A stretch of DNA of 64,000 nt from the NCBI RefSeq assembly GCF_900107095.1, contig NZ_FNOR01000003.1, positions 265,675 through 329,674 on the forward strand, written 5' to 3'. The translations under genes were made by a program, and so were the position numbers. This document shows, one piece after another, positions 46,704-55,756 of this stretch. How positions within the stretch are numbered: position 1 is the first letter of the stretch; the number at the start of each line of letters is the position of its first letter. The stretch comes from Collimonas sp. OK242. Lineage in GTDB: Bacteria; Pseudomonadota; Gammaproteobacteria; Burkholderiales; Burkholderiaceae_D. Below the pieces are notes generated by a model. The model saw nothing but the letters and a program-made list of their open reading frames with translations. It did no database searches and was not told the DNA's origin.

Positions 46704-46735
46704 CTTACTTTCTTTGGCGAAGCAAAGAAAGTAAG
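46704..46735. repeat. Short inverted repeat CTTACTTTCTTTG/CAAAGAAAGTAAG
   Basis: Perfect 13-base arms with a six-base loop. This sequence type is a familiar intergenic repeat in Burkholderiales and Xanthomonadales (from memory). Confidence 0.8.
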
Positions 46736-46833
46736 TAGCCGCCGGGCTACCCCCGGCATGCATCCACGGAGTAGTTACCGTTTTAAGTGCCGATGAAACC
46801 TCGTCGCATGCAACGATATTTACTCCGTGGGCC

Positions 46834-46896
46834 GTTAAATGGGGTCAGAGTAATTTTCGCAAAAGGCTGCGAAAAAAAACTCTGACCCCATTTAAC
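46834..46896. repeat. REP-like nested hairpin (GGGGTCAGAGT family)
   Basis: Perfect 18-base arms (46834-46851 and 46879-46896; core AAATGGGGTCAGAGT) enclose an inner hairpin (TTTTCGCA/TGCGAAAA, 46854-46875). The GGGGTCAGAGT core resembles elements associated with REP-type Y1 transposases. It starts just after the leuA stop and may end its transcript. Confidence 0.8.
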
Positions 46897-46898
46897 TG

Positions 46899-48449
46899 CT
46901 ATAGCTGTGGGTTCAGCTTTTCGGACTTGGAATGCAATTTGTTGAGGGCCGATAGATAGGCTTTGGCCGAAGCGACCACGATATCCAGATCGGCGCCGAC
47001 GCCATTGACGATACGGCCGGCCTTCGACAAACGCATCGTTACCTCACCCTGCGATTGCGTACCAGTAGTAATCGCGTTCACCGAAAACAGCAACAGCTCC
47101 GCGCCGCTGGCAACTTTCGTTTCGATCGCATTGACGATAGCATCCACCGGCCCGTTACCCTCAGCCTCGCAGCTAGACTCCTTATCGTCTATCGAAAACA
47201 CCACCTTGGCGCTAGGTTTTTCACCCGTCTCCGAATGCTGCGACAACGACACAAACCGATAGTATTCCTTGCCATGCGACTGCTGCTCATCAGACACCAG
47301 AGCAATAATATCCTCGTCGAAAATCTCCGACTTACGATCAGCCAATTCCTTGAAACGCGCAAAGGCAGCGTTAACTTCCGTCTCCGATTCCAGCGCAATG
47401 CCAAGCTGTTCCAGCCGCTGCTTGAACGCATTACGCCCGGACAATTTACCCAGCACGATTTTGTTGGCGCTCCAGCCCACATCTTCAGCCCGCATGATTT
47501 CATAGGTATCGCGCGCCTTCAGCACGCCATCCTGATGGATCCCCGAAGCATGCGCAAAGGCATTGGCGCCAACCACCGATTTATTCGGCTGCACCGCAAA
47601 ACCGGTGATTTGCGACACCAGCTTGGAAGCCGGCACGATTTGCGTAGTGTCTATGCCGATATCCAGATTGAAGTAATCGCGCCGGGTCTTGACCGCCATG
47701 ACGATTTCTTCCAAGGCGGTATTGCCGGCCCGTTCGCCCAGGCCGTTAATGGTGCATTCGACCTGGCGCGCACCGCCTATCATGACGCCCGCCAGCGAAT
47801 TGGCCACCGCCAAGCCCAGATCGTTATGGCAGTGAACCGACCAGATCGCCTTGTCCGAATTCGGAATCCGTTCGCGCAGCGTCCTCAGCATCTGGCCGTA
47901 TAGTTCCGGCACGCCGTAACCGACGGTGTCTGCGAAGTTGATGGTGGTGGCGCCTTCTGCAATCACAGCTTCCAGCACCCGGCACAGGAAATCCATATCG
48001 GAGCGGCTGCCATCTTCCGGACTGAATTCAACGTCATCGGTGAATTTGCGGGCAAACCGCACCGCCTGCCTGGCTTGTTCGAACACCTGGTCCGGCGTCA
48101 TGCGCAGCTTCTTTTCCATGTGCAAGGGCGAGGTCGCAAGGAAGGTATGAATCCGCTTGCGCTCGGCCGGCTGCAGGGCTTCCGCAGCGCGCGCGATATC
48201 CTTGTCGTTGGCACGTGACAGGGAACAGACGGTGGAATCCTTGATGATGCCGGCGATTGCCTTGATCGCCTCGAAATCGCCTGGGGAAGCAGCAGCAAAC
48301 CCGGCTTCGATCACATCCACTTTCATCCGCTCCAGTTGCTTGGCGATGCGGATTTTTTCATCCTTGGTCATCGAGGCGCCGGGCGATTGTTCGCCGTCGC
48401 GCAAGGTGGTGTCGAATATGATCAGTTTTTCGGGCGGGTTGGCGGCCAT
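46899..48449 (-). CDS. leuA: 2-isopropylmalate synthase
   Basis: 516 residues; first committed step of leucine synthesis. [20 protein letters not shown] at the N-terminus, [17 protein letters not shown] metal site and [14 protein letters not shown]-terminal LeuA dimer regulatory domain ([16 protein letters not shown]) for leucine feedback. ATG 48449 ([10 protein letters not shown]) follows AGGAG; the upstream start of the open frame has no binding site. Confidence 0.96.
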   Translation of the reverse strand: MAANPPEKLIIFDTTLRDGEQSPGASMTKDEKIRIAKQLERMKVDVIEAGFAAASPGDFEAIKAIAGIIKDSTVCSLSRANDKDIARAAEALQPAERKRIHTFLATSPLHMEKKLRMTPDQVFEQARQAVRFARKFTDDVEFSPEDGSRSDMDFLCRVLEAVIAEGATTINFADTVGYGVPELYGQMLRTLRERIPNSDKAIWSVHCHNDLGLAVANSLAGVMIGGARQVECTINGLGERAGNTALEEIVMAVKTRRDYFNLDIGIDTTQIVPASKLVSQITGFAVQPNKSVVGANAFAHASGIHQDGVLKARDTYEIMRAEDVGWSANKIVLGKLSGRNAFKQRLEQLGIALESETEVNAAFARFKELADRKSEIFDEDIIALVSDEQQSHGKEYYRFVSLSQHSETGEKPSAKVVFSIDDKESSCEAEGNGPVDAIVNAIETKVASGAELLLFSVNAITTGTQSQGEVTMRLSKAGRIVNGVGADLDIVVASAKAYLSALNKLHSKSEKLNPQL

Positions 48450-48533
48450 GCTGTGCTCCTGATTGGTCTTGTAAACCATCAATTTTAATGACTTTGACGG
48501 ATTCCGGTATAAAAATCACAAAGTGACGGTGAT

Positions 48534-48562
48534 AAAAAAACCGCCCGGGGCAAACCGGGCGG
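48534..48562 (-). terminator. Rho-independent terminator after the BON-LysM gene
   Basis: CCGCCCGG/CCGGGCGG stem (48541-48562) followed by seven T on the minus strand (48534-48540); 20 bases past the stop of the LysM gene. Confidence 0.85.
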
Positions 48563-48582
48563 TCATATTCAGCAGCTGTTGA

Positions 48583-49062
48583 TCAGGCTAGCGGCGGAAT
48601 ACGCAGCATCTGGCCCGGATAAATCAGATCCACGCTTTTCAGCATCGGCTGGTTGGCTTCGAAAATCGTCTGGTATTTATTTGGATCGCCATAGTATTGC
48701 TTGGAAATCTTCGACAGATTGTCGCCGCTCACCACGGTATACCATTGCGATTCATCAGCAGGCTCGGCAACGGTCAGGTTGTCATTCACGCCGGCGACGT
48801 CTTTGACGTTGCCGCAGCACAAAATGATTTTTTCGCGGGTCGCCTGATCCGGCGCCTCGCCGCTGGCGGTAACCGTTGACGAAGCGGCATCAAAGGCAAT
48901 CATCAAGCCACTGGTGTCGATACCTTGCGTGCCGACGTAGGTCTTGATCGCGTCTGCCGCTGCGTTTTGCAACTCGTCGACATTTGGGGCCGCGGCAACT
49001 TCCGCTGGTTTATGTCCCAGCAGCTTTTCGCCGGCGTCCTTGAAAAAAGAAAGCAAACCCAT
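48583..49062 (-). CDS. kbp: BON-LysM protein (Kbp/YgaU-like)
   Basis: 159 residues. MGLLSFFKDAGEKLLG opening, BON domain in the middle (DTSGLMIAFDAASSTVTASG; VKDVAGVNDNLTV) and C-terminal LysM (SQWYTVVSGDNLSKISKQYY then GDPNKYQTIFEANQPML). This is the architecture of E. coli Kbp/YgaU, a cytoplasmic K+-binding protein. ATG 49062 after GGAG gives this start exactly. Confidence 0.92.
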   Translation of the reverse strand: MGLLSFFKDAGEKLLGHKPAEVAAAPNVDELQNAAADAIKTYVGTQGIDTSGLMIAFDAASSTVTASGEAPDQATREKIILCCGNVKDVAGVNDNLTVAEPADESQWYTVVSGDNLSKISKQYYGDPNKYQTIFEANQPMLKSVDLIYPGQMLRIPPLA

Positions 49063-49181
49063 TTTTTTCTCCAGTAATAGTTGAAAAAGGATGATGCCAC
49101 TTGCCTTGCCATCGTGCTGCCTGCAACTCAAGGTTTAACAACATTTAACCTTACTAATATTTCACAGGCATTACCTTGGTC

Positions 49182-50054
49182 TTAGTCCTTGTCGTCGTGC
49201 TCGAGTTCCGTTTGCACGATACTCACCGGCGCACCCTTGAACCAGCGCCAGAAATACACGCCGAAGCCCGACAAGCCGTACAGCACGAACAGGCCGAACA
49301 ATACTTTCGACGGATCGCTGAAAATCGCCACTAGCGCCAGCACCACCAGGAAGGCCGCGATGAACGGCATCGGCTTGCGCAGATTGATATCTTTAAAGCT
49401 GTAGAAAGGGACATTGGTGACCATGGTCAGGCCGGCGTACAGGGTAATCGCCCATGCCGCCCAGCTTAAGGATGCGCCGCGAAAACCGAGATCGTCCATC
49501 AGCCAGACAAAGCCGGCCACCAGGGCCGCCGCCGCAGGGCTGGGCAAACCTTGAAAATACCGCTTGTCGACCACCGCGATATTGGTGTTGAAGCGCGCCA
49601 GGCGCAAAGCGCCGCCGGCGCAATACACAAAAGCCGCCAGCCAGCCCAATTTACCCATGCCGCGCAAAGACCATTCATACACCACCAGCGCCGGCGCAGC
49701 GCCAAACGACACCATGTCAGACAAACTGTCGTACTGGGCGCCAAATTCGCTTTGGGTATTGGTCAGACGTGCCACGCGGCCATCCAGGCTATCCAGCACC
49801 ATGGCCACGAAGATGGCAATCGAGGCTTGATCGAAGCGCAGGTTCATCGCCATCACGATCGCGTAAAAGCCGCAGAACAGCGCTGCCGTGGTGAAGGCAT
49901 TCGGCAGCAGATAAATGCCGCGCCGGCGCCGCACTGGCGGATGCGCGCCATCGTCATCCAGATACTCGTTGCGCTCGGTGTTCTTGTTCGGGCGCAGCGC
50001 CTTGGGGAACTGCGCGCCGTTACTCTTCGCTTTACGGCGCTTGAATGTGGCCAT
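49182..50054 (-). CDS. pssA: CDP-diacylglycerol-serine O-phosphatidyltransferase
   Basis: 290 residues; makes phosphatidylserine. CDP-alcohol phosphotransferase motif DSLDGRVARLTNTQSEFGAQ then YDSLSDM (DG-x2-AR-x8-G-x3-D-x3-D). A basic N-terminal extension (KRRKAKSNGAQFPKALRPNK) precedes the first helix. Upstream of psd's product in the pathway and 63 bases after the psd gene on the same strand. Confidence 0.95.
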   Translation of the reverse strand: MATFKRRKAKSNGAQFPKALRPNKNTERNEYLDDDGAHPPVRRRRGIYLLPNAFTTAALFCGFYAIVMAMNLRFDQASIAIFVAMVLDSLDGRVARLTNTQSEFGAQYDSLSDMVSFGAAPALVVYEWSLRGMGKLGWLAAFVYCAGGALRLARFNTNIAVVDKRYFQGLPSPAAAALVAGFVWLMDDLGFRGASLSWAAWAITLYAGLTMVTNVPFYSFKDINLRKPMPFIAAFLVVLALVAIFSDPSKVLFGLFVLYGLSGFGVYFWRWFKGAPVSIVQTELEHDDKD

Positions 50055-50117
50055 GTAAGTTCCGTTTCAATCGACTCAAAATGCTAACAACGCTAAACTT
50101 GACTAAAATTCGGCTAC

Positions 50118-50762
50118 TTAAAATTCGGCCAGGATAGTCTCGGTGGCGGATACCTTGTCGCCTACCGCAACCTTGGGTGTCGCCGTCAACGGCAGATATA
50201 CGTCGACGCGCGAACCGAAGCGGATAAAGCCGTAGCGTTGACCACGCGCCAGCACATCAGCCACCTTGACGTAACACAGGATGCGGCGCGCAATCAGGCC
50301 GGCTACCTGGACGCAGGTCACGGTCTGGCCGTTGGCGGCAGTGATGACCAGGGCGTTGCGTTCATTTTCGATCGATGCCTTGTCCAGATCGGCATTGACG
50401 AATTTACCTGGAAAGTACTGCACTTTCTCAATCTTGCCGTCGACCGGCGCGCGATTCGAGTGGACATTGAATACGTTCATGAATACGCTGATTTTCAGGG
50501 CTTCACGATTGGCGTAGGGATCCATGGTCTTTTCAACCACCACGATCCGGCCATCGGCCGGCGACAGTACTGCAGCCGGATTTTGCGGAATCACGCGGGC
50601 CGGATCGCGAAAAAATTGCAATACGAACAATGCAATAATCCAGAATGGCAGCGACCATGCAAGAGAGAAAGACGTGACCAGCAGCGCGACCGCAAAGGCG
50701 ATGCCCAAAAAGGGCCAACCCTCGCGGGCAATAATAGGATGGGGATAGTTATTCAACTGCAC
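50118..50762 (-). CDS. psd: Phosphatidylserine decarboxylase, short type
   Basis: 214 residues; forms phosphatidylethanolamine. N-terminal [13 protein letters not shown] then [30 protein letters not shown] and the maturation site region [14 protein letters not shown], where the Ser of FGSRVD becomes the pyruvoyl group. The start is GTG 50762 or TTG 50756; GGAG is better spaced for the latter. Forms a two-gene unit with pssA. Confidence 0.94.
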   Translation of the reverse strand: MQLNNYPHPIIAREGWPFLGIAFAVALLVTSFSLAWSLPFWIIALFVLQFFRDPARVIPQNPAAVLSPADGRIVVVEKTMDPYANREALKISVFMNVFNVHSNRAPVDGKIEKVQYFPGKFVNADLDKASIENERNALVITAANGQTVTCVQVAGLIARRILCYVKVADVLARGQRYGFIRFGSRVDVYLPLTATPKVAVGDKVSATETILAEF

Positions 50763-51150
50763 TCCGGATTATCTTGATAAATGATGGAAATTTGAAAGCG
50801 TGGCTATTCTAGTCGAGCGGGAAATAAATGTAACCTGCCGCTTTATTGCCCGGTCGCCGCTCACTCGGCGCTTGTTGGGGCGCAAAGCCAGTTCTGTCAG
50901 CCGCCTGTTGATTAATGAATACCAGGTAACAAGCCCCGGGTAAGTCGGTGATTAAGTCGGTGATATGCGACCGCCTGCATGATATCAGCGGATCTGGATG
51001 TTCATCGAAAGAAACAGCGCCTTGGCATTGTATAAAAAGACCAAGCTTTCCGCTCGATTTTATTGACCTGGATAAATATATTGAGAAAAATATTTTCAAT
51101 ATAATAACAAATATGAAGAAGACAGCCGAGGCGATTGCCCCAGCTATCTT
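50763..51150. other. Intergenic region, AT-rich, with a small tandem repeat
   Basis: 388 bases without a convincing gene. Holds a 12-base tandem duplication (TAAGTCGGTGAT twice, near 50941-50964) and an AT-rich stretch (about 51060-51115). A partial stem near 51119-51150 could end the lipoprotein transcript. A 96-codon minus frame exists but has only a TTG start and no family similarity. Confidence 0.5.
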
Positions 51151-51348
51151 TTACTTCTGCTGTTCGTCTGCCGCCGCATTTTCCCTATTCTGAGTTTGCT
51201 GCAGCTGTTGCTCGACCCCTTTTGCCTTTTCTAGCGCATCGGTCTGGGTTTTGAAAATTTGCGGCGGAGGCGCCGACGGCTTGCAGCCGGCCAGCGCCAG
51301 CATCAACGCCGCCCCCACGGTAAGGCTAAAGACGGCGCGGCGGCTCAT
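51151..51348 (-). CDS. Small putative lipoprotein
   Basis: 65 residues: signal SRRAVFSLTVGAALMLALAG with lipobox LAGC (Cys22), then a Gln/Glu/Lys-rich helix (TDALEKAKGVEQQLQQTQNR). ATG overlaps the stop of the SIMPL-domain gene (ATGA), so the two are coupled. Similar short lipoproteins are common; function unknown. Confidence 0.75.
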   Translation of the reverse strand: MSRRAVFSLTVGAALMLALAGCKPSAPPPQIFKTQTDALEKAKGVEQQLQQTQNRENAAADEQQK

Positions 51349-52103
51349 TTGAAGCGGACTTTGCCAACTACGCGCATGTTCAGTGTGGTTTCGCCCGGCT
51401 CGAAACTGGGCTCTTCCACCTGGACTGCGTCGTTCATCGACGCCGCCCGCATCATCATCGCTTTTGGCGCCGCTGCAGCATCCTGGGCATAGTTGCCGGA
51501 CCCCTCGAAATCTACTGTATCGATCACGGCATCCGATACATTGCGACCCATTGCATGGGCAATAGAGGCAATCCGCTCGGTCAGGTTCTGGTAGGTGGCG
51601 GCGATTCTCTGGTCATCCAGTTTTTTGCTGGTGGCGTCGCTCAAGCCAAAATGCAAACCGTTGAGACCCAGCACGCTTTGCACCGCTGCTACCGTTTTCG
51701 GCAGATTGTTCAGATTGGTCGTGGTGGCGTCCAGATACTGGCCGACGCGCCAGCCGGCTGGCTGACGCGGCTTGTTTGCATTGCCGCGCGGCTGCGGCTG
51801 GTCTTCCGGATACACCGGATAGGTGTAATAACCACGCGTTTGCAAGATCGCTTGCGGGTCTTGGCGCTTCAGGATATCGGTGCCCTGCTTCATCTTCAGA
51901 TTGACGCGGGAAGCTGCCGCCGCCTTGTCTTTATCTTGCTCTTCGACGTTGAAAATAACCCTGACCTGGTCATTGGCATGTTTGACTTCGCCGTAGGCGG
52001 GCACTACCACCAGGGTACCGCTGGTCGGCACCGGCGCAGCATGGGCTGCAAACCCCGTAGCAGCCAACAATGATGACAACATCAGTTTGCGTGATCGCGA
52101 CAT
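51345..52103 (-). CDS. SIMPL-domain (DUF541) periplasmic protein
   Basis: 252 residues with signal peptide ending AAHA-AP, then a SIMPL/DUF541 domain (GTLVVVPAYGEVKHANDQVR; QAILQTRGYYTYPVY; the C-terminal FEPGETTLNMRVVGKVRFK). Family members (for example BP26, YggE) form oligomers and are linked with oxidative stress. ATG 52103 follows GGAGAAGAAT. A terminator-like hairpin ends just before this binding site. Confidence 0.88.
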   Translation of the reverse strand: MSRSRKLMLSSLLAATGFAAHAAPVPTSGTLVVVPAYGEVKHANDQVRVIFNVEEQDKDKAAAASRVNLKMKQGTDILKRQDPQAILQTRGYYTYPVYPEDQPQPRGNANKPRQPAGWRVGQYLDATTTNLNNLPKTVAAVQSVLGLNGLHFGLSDATSKKLDDQRIAATYQNLTERIASIAHAMGRNVSDAVIDTVDFEGSGNYAQDAAAAPKAMMMRAASMNDAVQVEEPSFEPGETTLNMRVVGKVRFK

Positions 52104-52116
52104 ATTCTTCTCCAGG

Positions 52117-52149
52117 AAAAAAATGGAGCGCTATCGGAACTGCGCTCCA
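52117..52149 (-). terminator. Terminator-like hairpin directly before the SIMPL gene binding site
   Basis: On the minus strand TGGAGCGC/GCGCTCCA (52124-52149) is followed by seven T (52117-52123), only a few bases before the GGAG of the SIMPL gene. It may end the channel pseudogene transcript or act as a leader attenuator. Confidence 0.75.
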
Positions 52150-52272
52150 AAGATGATTAATGACAGACCACCCTTCGATTATATTTTGTCAAATTAGTTC
52201 GACGACAATATTGCCTGTGCTCAGCATCAAACGCAAGGCCGCAAAAAAGGCCTGGCGGGAAGCTGCGCAATT

Positions 52273-53055
52273 CTATTTTTTTGGCGGACCGCGCTGCGCA
52301 TTGCGTCCCATGCGCGCTTTGATTGCCGCCAGCTGGTCCGGCGCGGCTATGTCCGCCGCAGCCGTAGAAGTGCCGGCTGCTGCTGCATCATGCTGATACG
52401 GCGCCAGCTTTTCGCCGCAGTGTTTGCAGAACAGGGAGTCGGCCTCGTGCCCTTCAGTGAGGCAATTGGTGCAGGTACGGGTGGTCGGCGTACCCTTCAT
52501 CATGGTCATCGCCAGTTCGACGCCGACGATCCCGGTCGGCAAGGCGATGATGCCGTAACCCAGCAACATCGCACAGGAGGTGATCAGCTGGCCCATCGGT
52601 GTTTTCGGATGGATGTCGCCATAACCGGTGGTGGTGAGCGTCACGCTCGACCAGTACATGCCGATCGGGATGCTGGTGAAGCCGTTGTCCGGCCCTTCGA
52701 TCACGTACATGATGGTGCCCAGGATCACACTCATGATCAGCACCACGCCGAGGAACACCATGATCTTGTGGCGGCTGTTGCGCAGCGCCTGCAACAAGAT
52801 CTGCGACTCGTCGAAATAGCCCGGCAACTTCATCACACGGAATACGCGCAGCATGCGTAACAGGCGAACGTCGATCAGGAAATGGAGTTCCGGCAGCAGA
52901 ATCGCCAGGCAGGTCGGCAAGATCGATAACAGGTCGATGATGCCGAACAGCTCAAGGCGTAGCGCAAGGGCCGCTTGACGCACGACAGACGCACCGCGTA
53001 CTCGATAGTGAACAAGGCCGTGAACAGCCACTCAAGTGCATACAATACCAGGAAA
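52273..53055 (-). pseudogene. Broken voltage-gated potassium channel gene
   Basis: The readable part encodes LFGIIDLLSILPTCLAILLP, the S4-like LLRMLRVFRVMKLPGYF, pore filter TTTGYGDIHPKTP and a C-terminal CTNCLTE..CKHC zinc-ribbon-like tail. Upstream, a different frame gives FLVLYALEWLFTALFTIEYA then VRLSCVKRPLRYALS, the S1-S2 end of the same family. The two join at about 52950 if one base is restored, so there is a one-base deletion. The 5' end is also cut at 53055 by an IS-type terminal sequence. Not likely functional. Confidence 0.85.
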
Positions 53056-53081
53056 TGAACTGACCCCGAAAAGTTGGACGG
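53056..53081. mobile_element. Solo insertion-sequence end
   Basis: Sequence beginning TGAACTGACCCCGAAAAGTT resembles IS3-family terminal repeats of the ...CCCC-AAAAGTTGGAC type. It lies exactly where the channel gene breaks. No transposase is adjacent, so it is a scar or remnant. Confidence 0.5.
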
Positions 53082-53276
53082 TTAAAATATTTTTCGTCTA
53101 TCAGGGATAGTTTTTCGATCGAATTTGAGTCTTGCGTATTTCCCGTTGAGCATCTCGGTCGTTAATCCACTACCCAGCTGCGCACTGAGCACCGTCGACA
53201 TTCGTACTGCATCATGGCGGCAGCGATATGTTCTTCCGTCGCTGCCGCCAAGCGTAATGCCATTCCACGCATCCAC
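53082..53276 (-). CDS. Possible small protein after the GH19 gene
   Basis: 64-codon frame with GTG start 3 bases after the GH19 stop; GITLGGSDGRTYRCRHDAVR then MSTVLSAQLGSGLTTEML. It ends at the IS-type scar. Unrecognised; may be a truncated partner gene of the GH19 enzyme. Confidence 0.3.
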   Translation of the reverse strand: MDAWNGITLGGSDGRTYRCRHDAVRMSTVLSAQLGSGLTTEMLNGKYARLKFDRKTIPDRRKIF

Positions 53277-53279
53277 CGG

Positions 53280-53930
53280 CTACCCGAGCGCAAGGACTTG
53301 CGTCGCCTTGTTCCAATAGTCCAATCGCGATTGCAACCCTACGTCGCCGCCATTGACGCGCTGGCAGATCTTGATGAAATCATCCCTGGCATTGCCGTTC
53401 GGCTTGAGATCGGCAAGCTCATTCAGTCCGGCCGTAGCCCAATACCAGGCTGCTGAACGCGCTGCGCCCGCCGGTTCTTGCAATAATTCCGGTTGCGCCA
53501 GCAGATCCAGTTTTAATGCCTTGCCACAGCGTTCATAGTTGTCGCGTCCGGTCAGTTGAATCAAGCCGCGACCGCGATATTTCCAGCCGTCGCCGCTGGC
53601 TTCGTCGCCATTTCCAAGCCGATTGGCGTAAACGTTGCTAGCCAGTTTTTCCGGATTGCTGGCATATTGGAGTGCGACGCTGTCGGTCGGAAAGCGGCGC
53701 GGCCATACCTGGCGCAGCCGTACAGACGAGTAGTTGAGATTCTCCGACAGGATTTTGAGCTGTGCCGATTCGTGCAGGATTTGCGCAAGGAATGCCGCCT
53801 GGCGATGCGTGTTGCTGATTGACCATTCTGTGAGTGCGGCGTTGATGGGATCGAGCCAGAGAGTGACTCGGGAATTGTCAGCTGCGGTGTCCAGCAAGCT
53901 GGCAAGCTGTTCTTGGGAGATGGCAGGCAT
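53280..53930 (-). CDS. GH19 chitinase/endolysin-like enzyme
   Basis: 216 residues. Catalytic region AAFLAQILHESAQLKILSEN (Glu of HES), YRGRGLIQLTGRDNYERCG and ICQRVNGG are glycoside hydrolase 19 motifs. Short single-domain forms without a signal peptide, like this one, often act as phage or bacterial endolysins on peptidoglycan rather than as secreted chitinases. ATG 53930 follows AGAGGAC; the frame before it lies in the 3' area of the DUF2589 gene gap. Probably co-transcribed with the DUF2589 gene 67 bases upstream. Confidence 0.88.
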   Translation of the reverse strand: MPAISQEQLASLLDTAADNSRVTLWLDPINAALTEWSISNTHRQAAFLAQILHESAQLKILSENLNYSSVRLRQVWPRRFPTDSVALQYASNPEKLASNVYANRLGNGDEASGDGWKYRGRGLIQLTGRDNYERCGKALKLDLLAQPELLQEPAGAARSAAWYWATAGLNELADLKPNGNARDDFIKICQRVNGGDVGLQSRLDYWNKATQVLALG

Positions 53931-53997
53931 AGTGTCCTCTGAAAGAAAAACAAGCAAATCCGTGCACGGATTCACTTGTTTGAAATCGCATTAAATT

Positions 53998-54624
53998 TTA
54001 CGGACCGACAGCGACAGCTGGCTTGGTGCCATTGGATTTTGGCTGGATGGACGATTGCAGAATATCCAGCACCCGTGCCAGACCTTCCGGCATGCCGGTA
54101 TCTTCAGCCAAGACTTCCACGTGGTATTTAGCGGAATTGTCAGATGAGCGGGTGTTTTCCTTGTGGGTTGCAACCGAACCTTCGACGTGCACCGTGGCGC
54201 TGAACATGCCCCAGCCGAACTTCATGTCGGCCGACATTTTGGCCGATGCATCGGTGGATTCCTTGGAGGCGAAAGAAGACTTTACTTCCATGTCAAAGGT
54301 GATATCCACCTTGGTGATCGACAGCGCCGGCACCTTGACGATGGCCAGCAAAGGCACATCCAGAGAAACGCTTTCTTCAATCGTTTTGGTGGCGTCATTG
54401 GGATCGGCGACCGGCCGGGTGAAGGCAAAGTGCGCCGTGCGCGTCGCGCCTACGCCATTTGGATCATTCGCAGCCGGCGGCAGAAAGCCGATGTACTTAA
54501 TAAAATTGGCAGTAGCGTTCGCCAACTTGATTTGGGCATCGCAAGCGGCAGTCAATGGGCTGCCAATCAGGTCGCCCATCGGCAAGCCCTTGAACTGAGA
54601 CGCCATATCGATAAGATCAGACAT
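53998..54624 (-). CDS. DUF2589 family protein (larger)
   Basis: 208 residues, MSDLIDMASQFKGLPMGDLI at the start, then a beta-rich body with VSLDVPLLAIVKVPALSITK and VDITFDMEVKS, and a helical C-terminus EGLARVLDILQSSIQP. This matches the DUF2589 layout: short helix, beta sandwich, short helix. Cytoplasmic by sequence; function unknown. ATG after AGGAG. A second DUF2589-like gene lies at 55757-56278. Confidence 0.75.
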   Translation of the reverse strand: MSDLIDMASQFKGLPMGDLIGSPLTAACDAQIKLANATANFIKYIGFLPPAANDPNGVGATRTAHFAFTRPVADPNDATKTIEESVSLDVPLLAIVKVPALSITKVDITFDMEVKSSFASKESTDASAKMSADMKFGWGMFSATVHVEGSVATHKENTRSSDNSAKYHVEVLAEDTGMPEGLARVLDILQSSIQPKSNGTKPAVAVGP

Positions 54625-54929
54625 TGTTTACTCCTTTAGAAATGACCCAGACGGGTCTGGAAAAGCCAAGCCGCAAAACCGCAGCCTGGCGCCGAGTCGC
54701 GCATGACGCGCTCAGGACAATCTTAGGATTGGCAAACAATGAGTTCGTGACATTTCCTGTCGTATCGGCTGGGCGGCGCGTGAAGTGAGCAGGGAAATGG
54801 AGATGGGGATTGGAGTTGCAGAAAAGCTGAGCCGGATTTTCAGGCAAAAAAAAAGACGGAATCCACCGTCATTAAATTGACATCCTACCGGCTGCAGGAT
54901 CGTTGTCATGCAACCGGCGGCCGCTGCAT
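54625..54929. other. Intergenic region between DUF2589 gene and upstream operon
   Basis: 305 bases holding a terminator (54846-54870) and probably the promoter of the 208-residue DUF2589 gene. Nothing else seen. Confidence 0.55.
54846..54870 (-). terminator. Terminator after the 179-residue gene
   Basis: On the minus strand GACGG/CCGTC stem followed by nine T (54846-54854), 60 bases past the stop. Confidence 0.65.
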
Positions 54930-55469
54930 TTATTCAGTCTTGCGGGTCCAGAATTTGCGCCACATTTTCTGCGACGAACGCCACCAGGAAGTGTCTGGAA
55001 TCAGACTGGAAAATTTGAACTGCTGGTCCGCCGTTAGCAGAAAGATCCAATTTCGACGGCTGCGTTTCGGCCGCATCGCTTTACTCGGAGCTAGCAGCAG
55101 ATTGGTCCCATCTTTGGCGACCTGAATTTCCAGATGCTTCAGTACGTGGGGATGGCGTATTTTCTGCCACCAGTTCGGCGTCTGGAGCATGAGCACCACC
55201 TGAGATTCCTTGTCGAATTTCCTGATCGTCAGGTAACAGGGCAGGCTGAAAATAAAATCCTGCAAGCTATAGCCGTGATTCCTGTGGAATTTATCGTAGG
55301 GGATGGTCAGCAGCTCGTATGTCGCCTGATGCGGCAGGCGATACGAAAATACCTGCGTTGCATCTGCGCCTTTCTGTTCAGAGATAGCGGGCAAGTCGCG
55401 GTTGACTTGTTCAAATACGCGGGACAGTTCAGCACAAAAACCATCCAGCGTTACGGTGATGGCCGTCAT
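54930..55469 (-). CDS. Uncharacterised protein of the DUF2589 cluster (179 residues)
   Basis: No family recognised. Mixed alpha/beta, with a basic, Trp-rich C-terminus (RPKRSRRNWIFLL; TSWWRSSQKMWRKFWTRKTE). No signal peptide. Starts 2 bases after the 88-residue gene, so the two are coupled; third gene of a minus-strand run headed by the small DUF2589-like gene, closed by a terminator. Confidence 0.7.
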   Translation of the reverse strand: MTAITVTLDGFCAELSRVFEQVNRDLPAISEQKGADATQVFSYRLPHQATYELLTIPYDKFHRNHGYSLQDFIFSLPCYLTIRKFDKESQVVLMLQTPNWWQKIRHPHVLKHLEIQVAKDGTNLLLAPSKAMRPKRSRRNWIFLLTADQQFKFSSLIPDTSWWRSSQKMWRKFWTRKTE

Positions 55470-55471
55470 GC

Positions 55472-55738
55472 TCAGTCCAGATGCAGCGGCTTGCGCGCAA
55501 AGCCAAGGTGGTACACGGCGTATTGCAGCACCACCTGATGCTCACCGATGTTATACAGGCCGAAGCATTTTTCTACATTGAGGATAAAGCCGCGCGGCGT
55601 CCCGCTTAAACAGCGGTTAACCAGATCCATGGCTTCCTGCACCTCGGCCTCGGTGCGGATGTTTTGCGGGTTGTCGTTGCCAACCACGATGCGTTTGATA
55701 AAACGCATTTCAGTTAAACGAAAGCGATCCATACTCAC
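55472..55738 (-). CDS. Uncharacterised protein of the DUF2589 cluster (88 residues)
   Basis: 88 residues: MRFIKRIVVGNDNPQNIRTE then AEVQEAMDLVNRCLSGTPRG and a beta-rich end FGLYNIGEHQVVLQYAVYHL. No family recognised. GTG 55738 fits GGAG spacing better than ATG 55732. It lies between the small DUF2589-like gene (18 bases) and the 179-residue gene. Confidence 0.65.
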   Translation of the reverse strand: MSMDRFRLTEMRFIKRIVVGNDNPQNIRTEAEVQEAMDLVNRCLSGTPRGFILNVEKCFGLYNIGEHQVVLQYAVYHLGFARKPLHLD

Positions 55739-55756
55739 GTTGCACTCCTTCTTTGA

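Larger units (their letters stand above)
46485..46898. other. Repeat-rich intergenic block between chaC and leuA
   Basis: 414 bases with no gene; filled with at least three inverted-repeat structures listed separately. Short frames here are Arg/Lys/Gln-rich and have no family similarity. Confidence 0.75.

Noticed and set aside
46563..46896. CRISPR array
   Set aside because: The repeats are different inverted repeats, not regularly spaced direct copies with spacers.
50809..51099. 96-codon minus frame between psd and the lipoprotein gene
   Set aside because: TTG start only, no binding site and no recognisable family.
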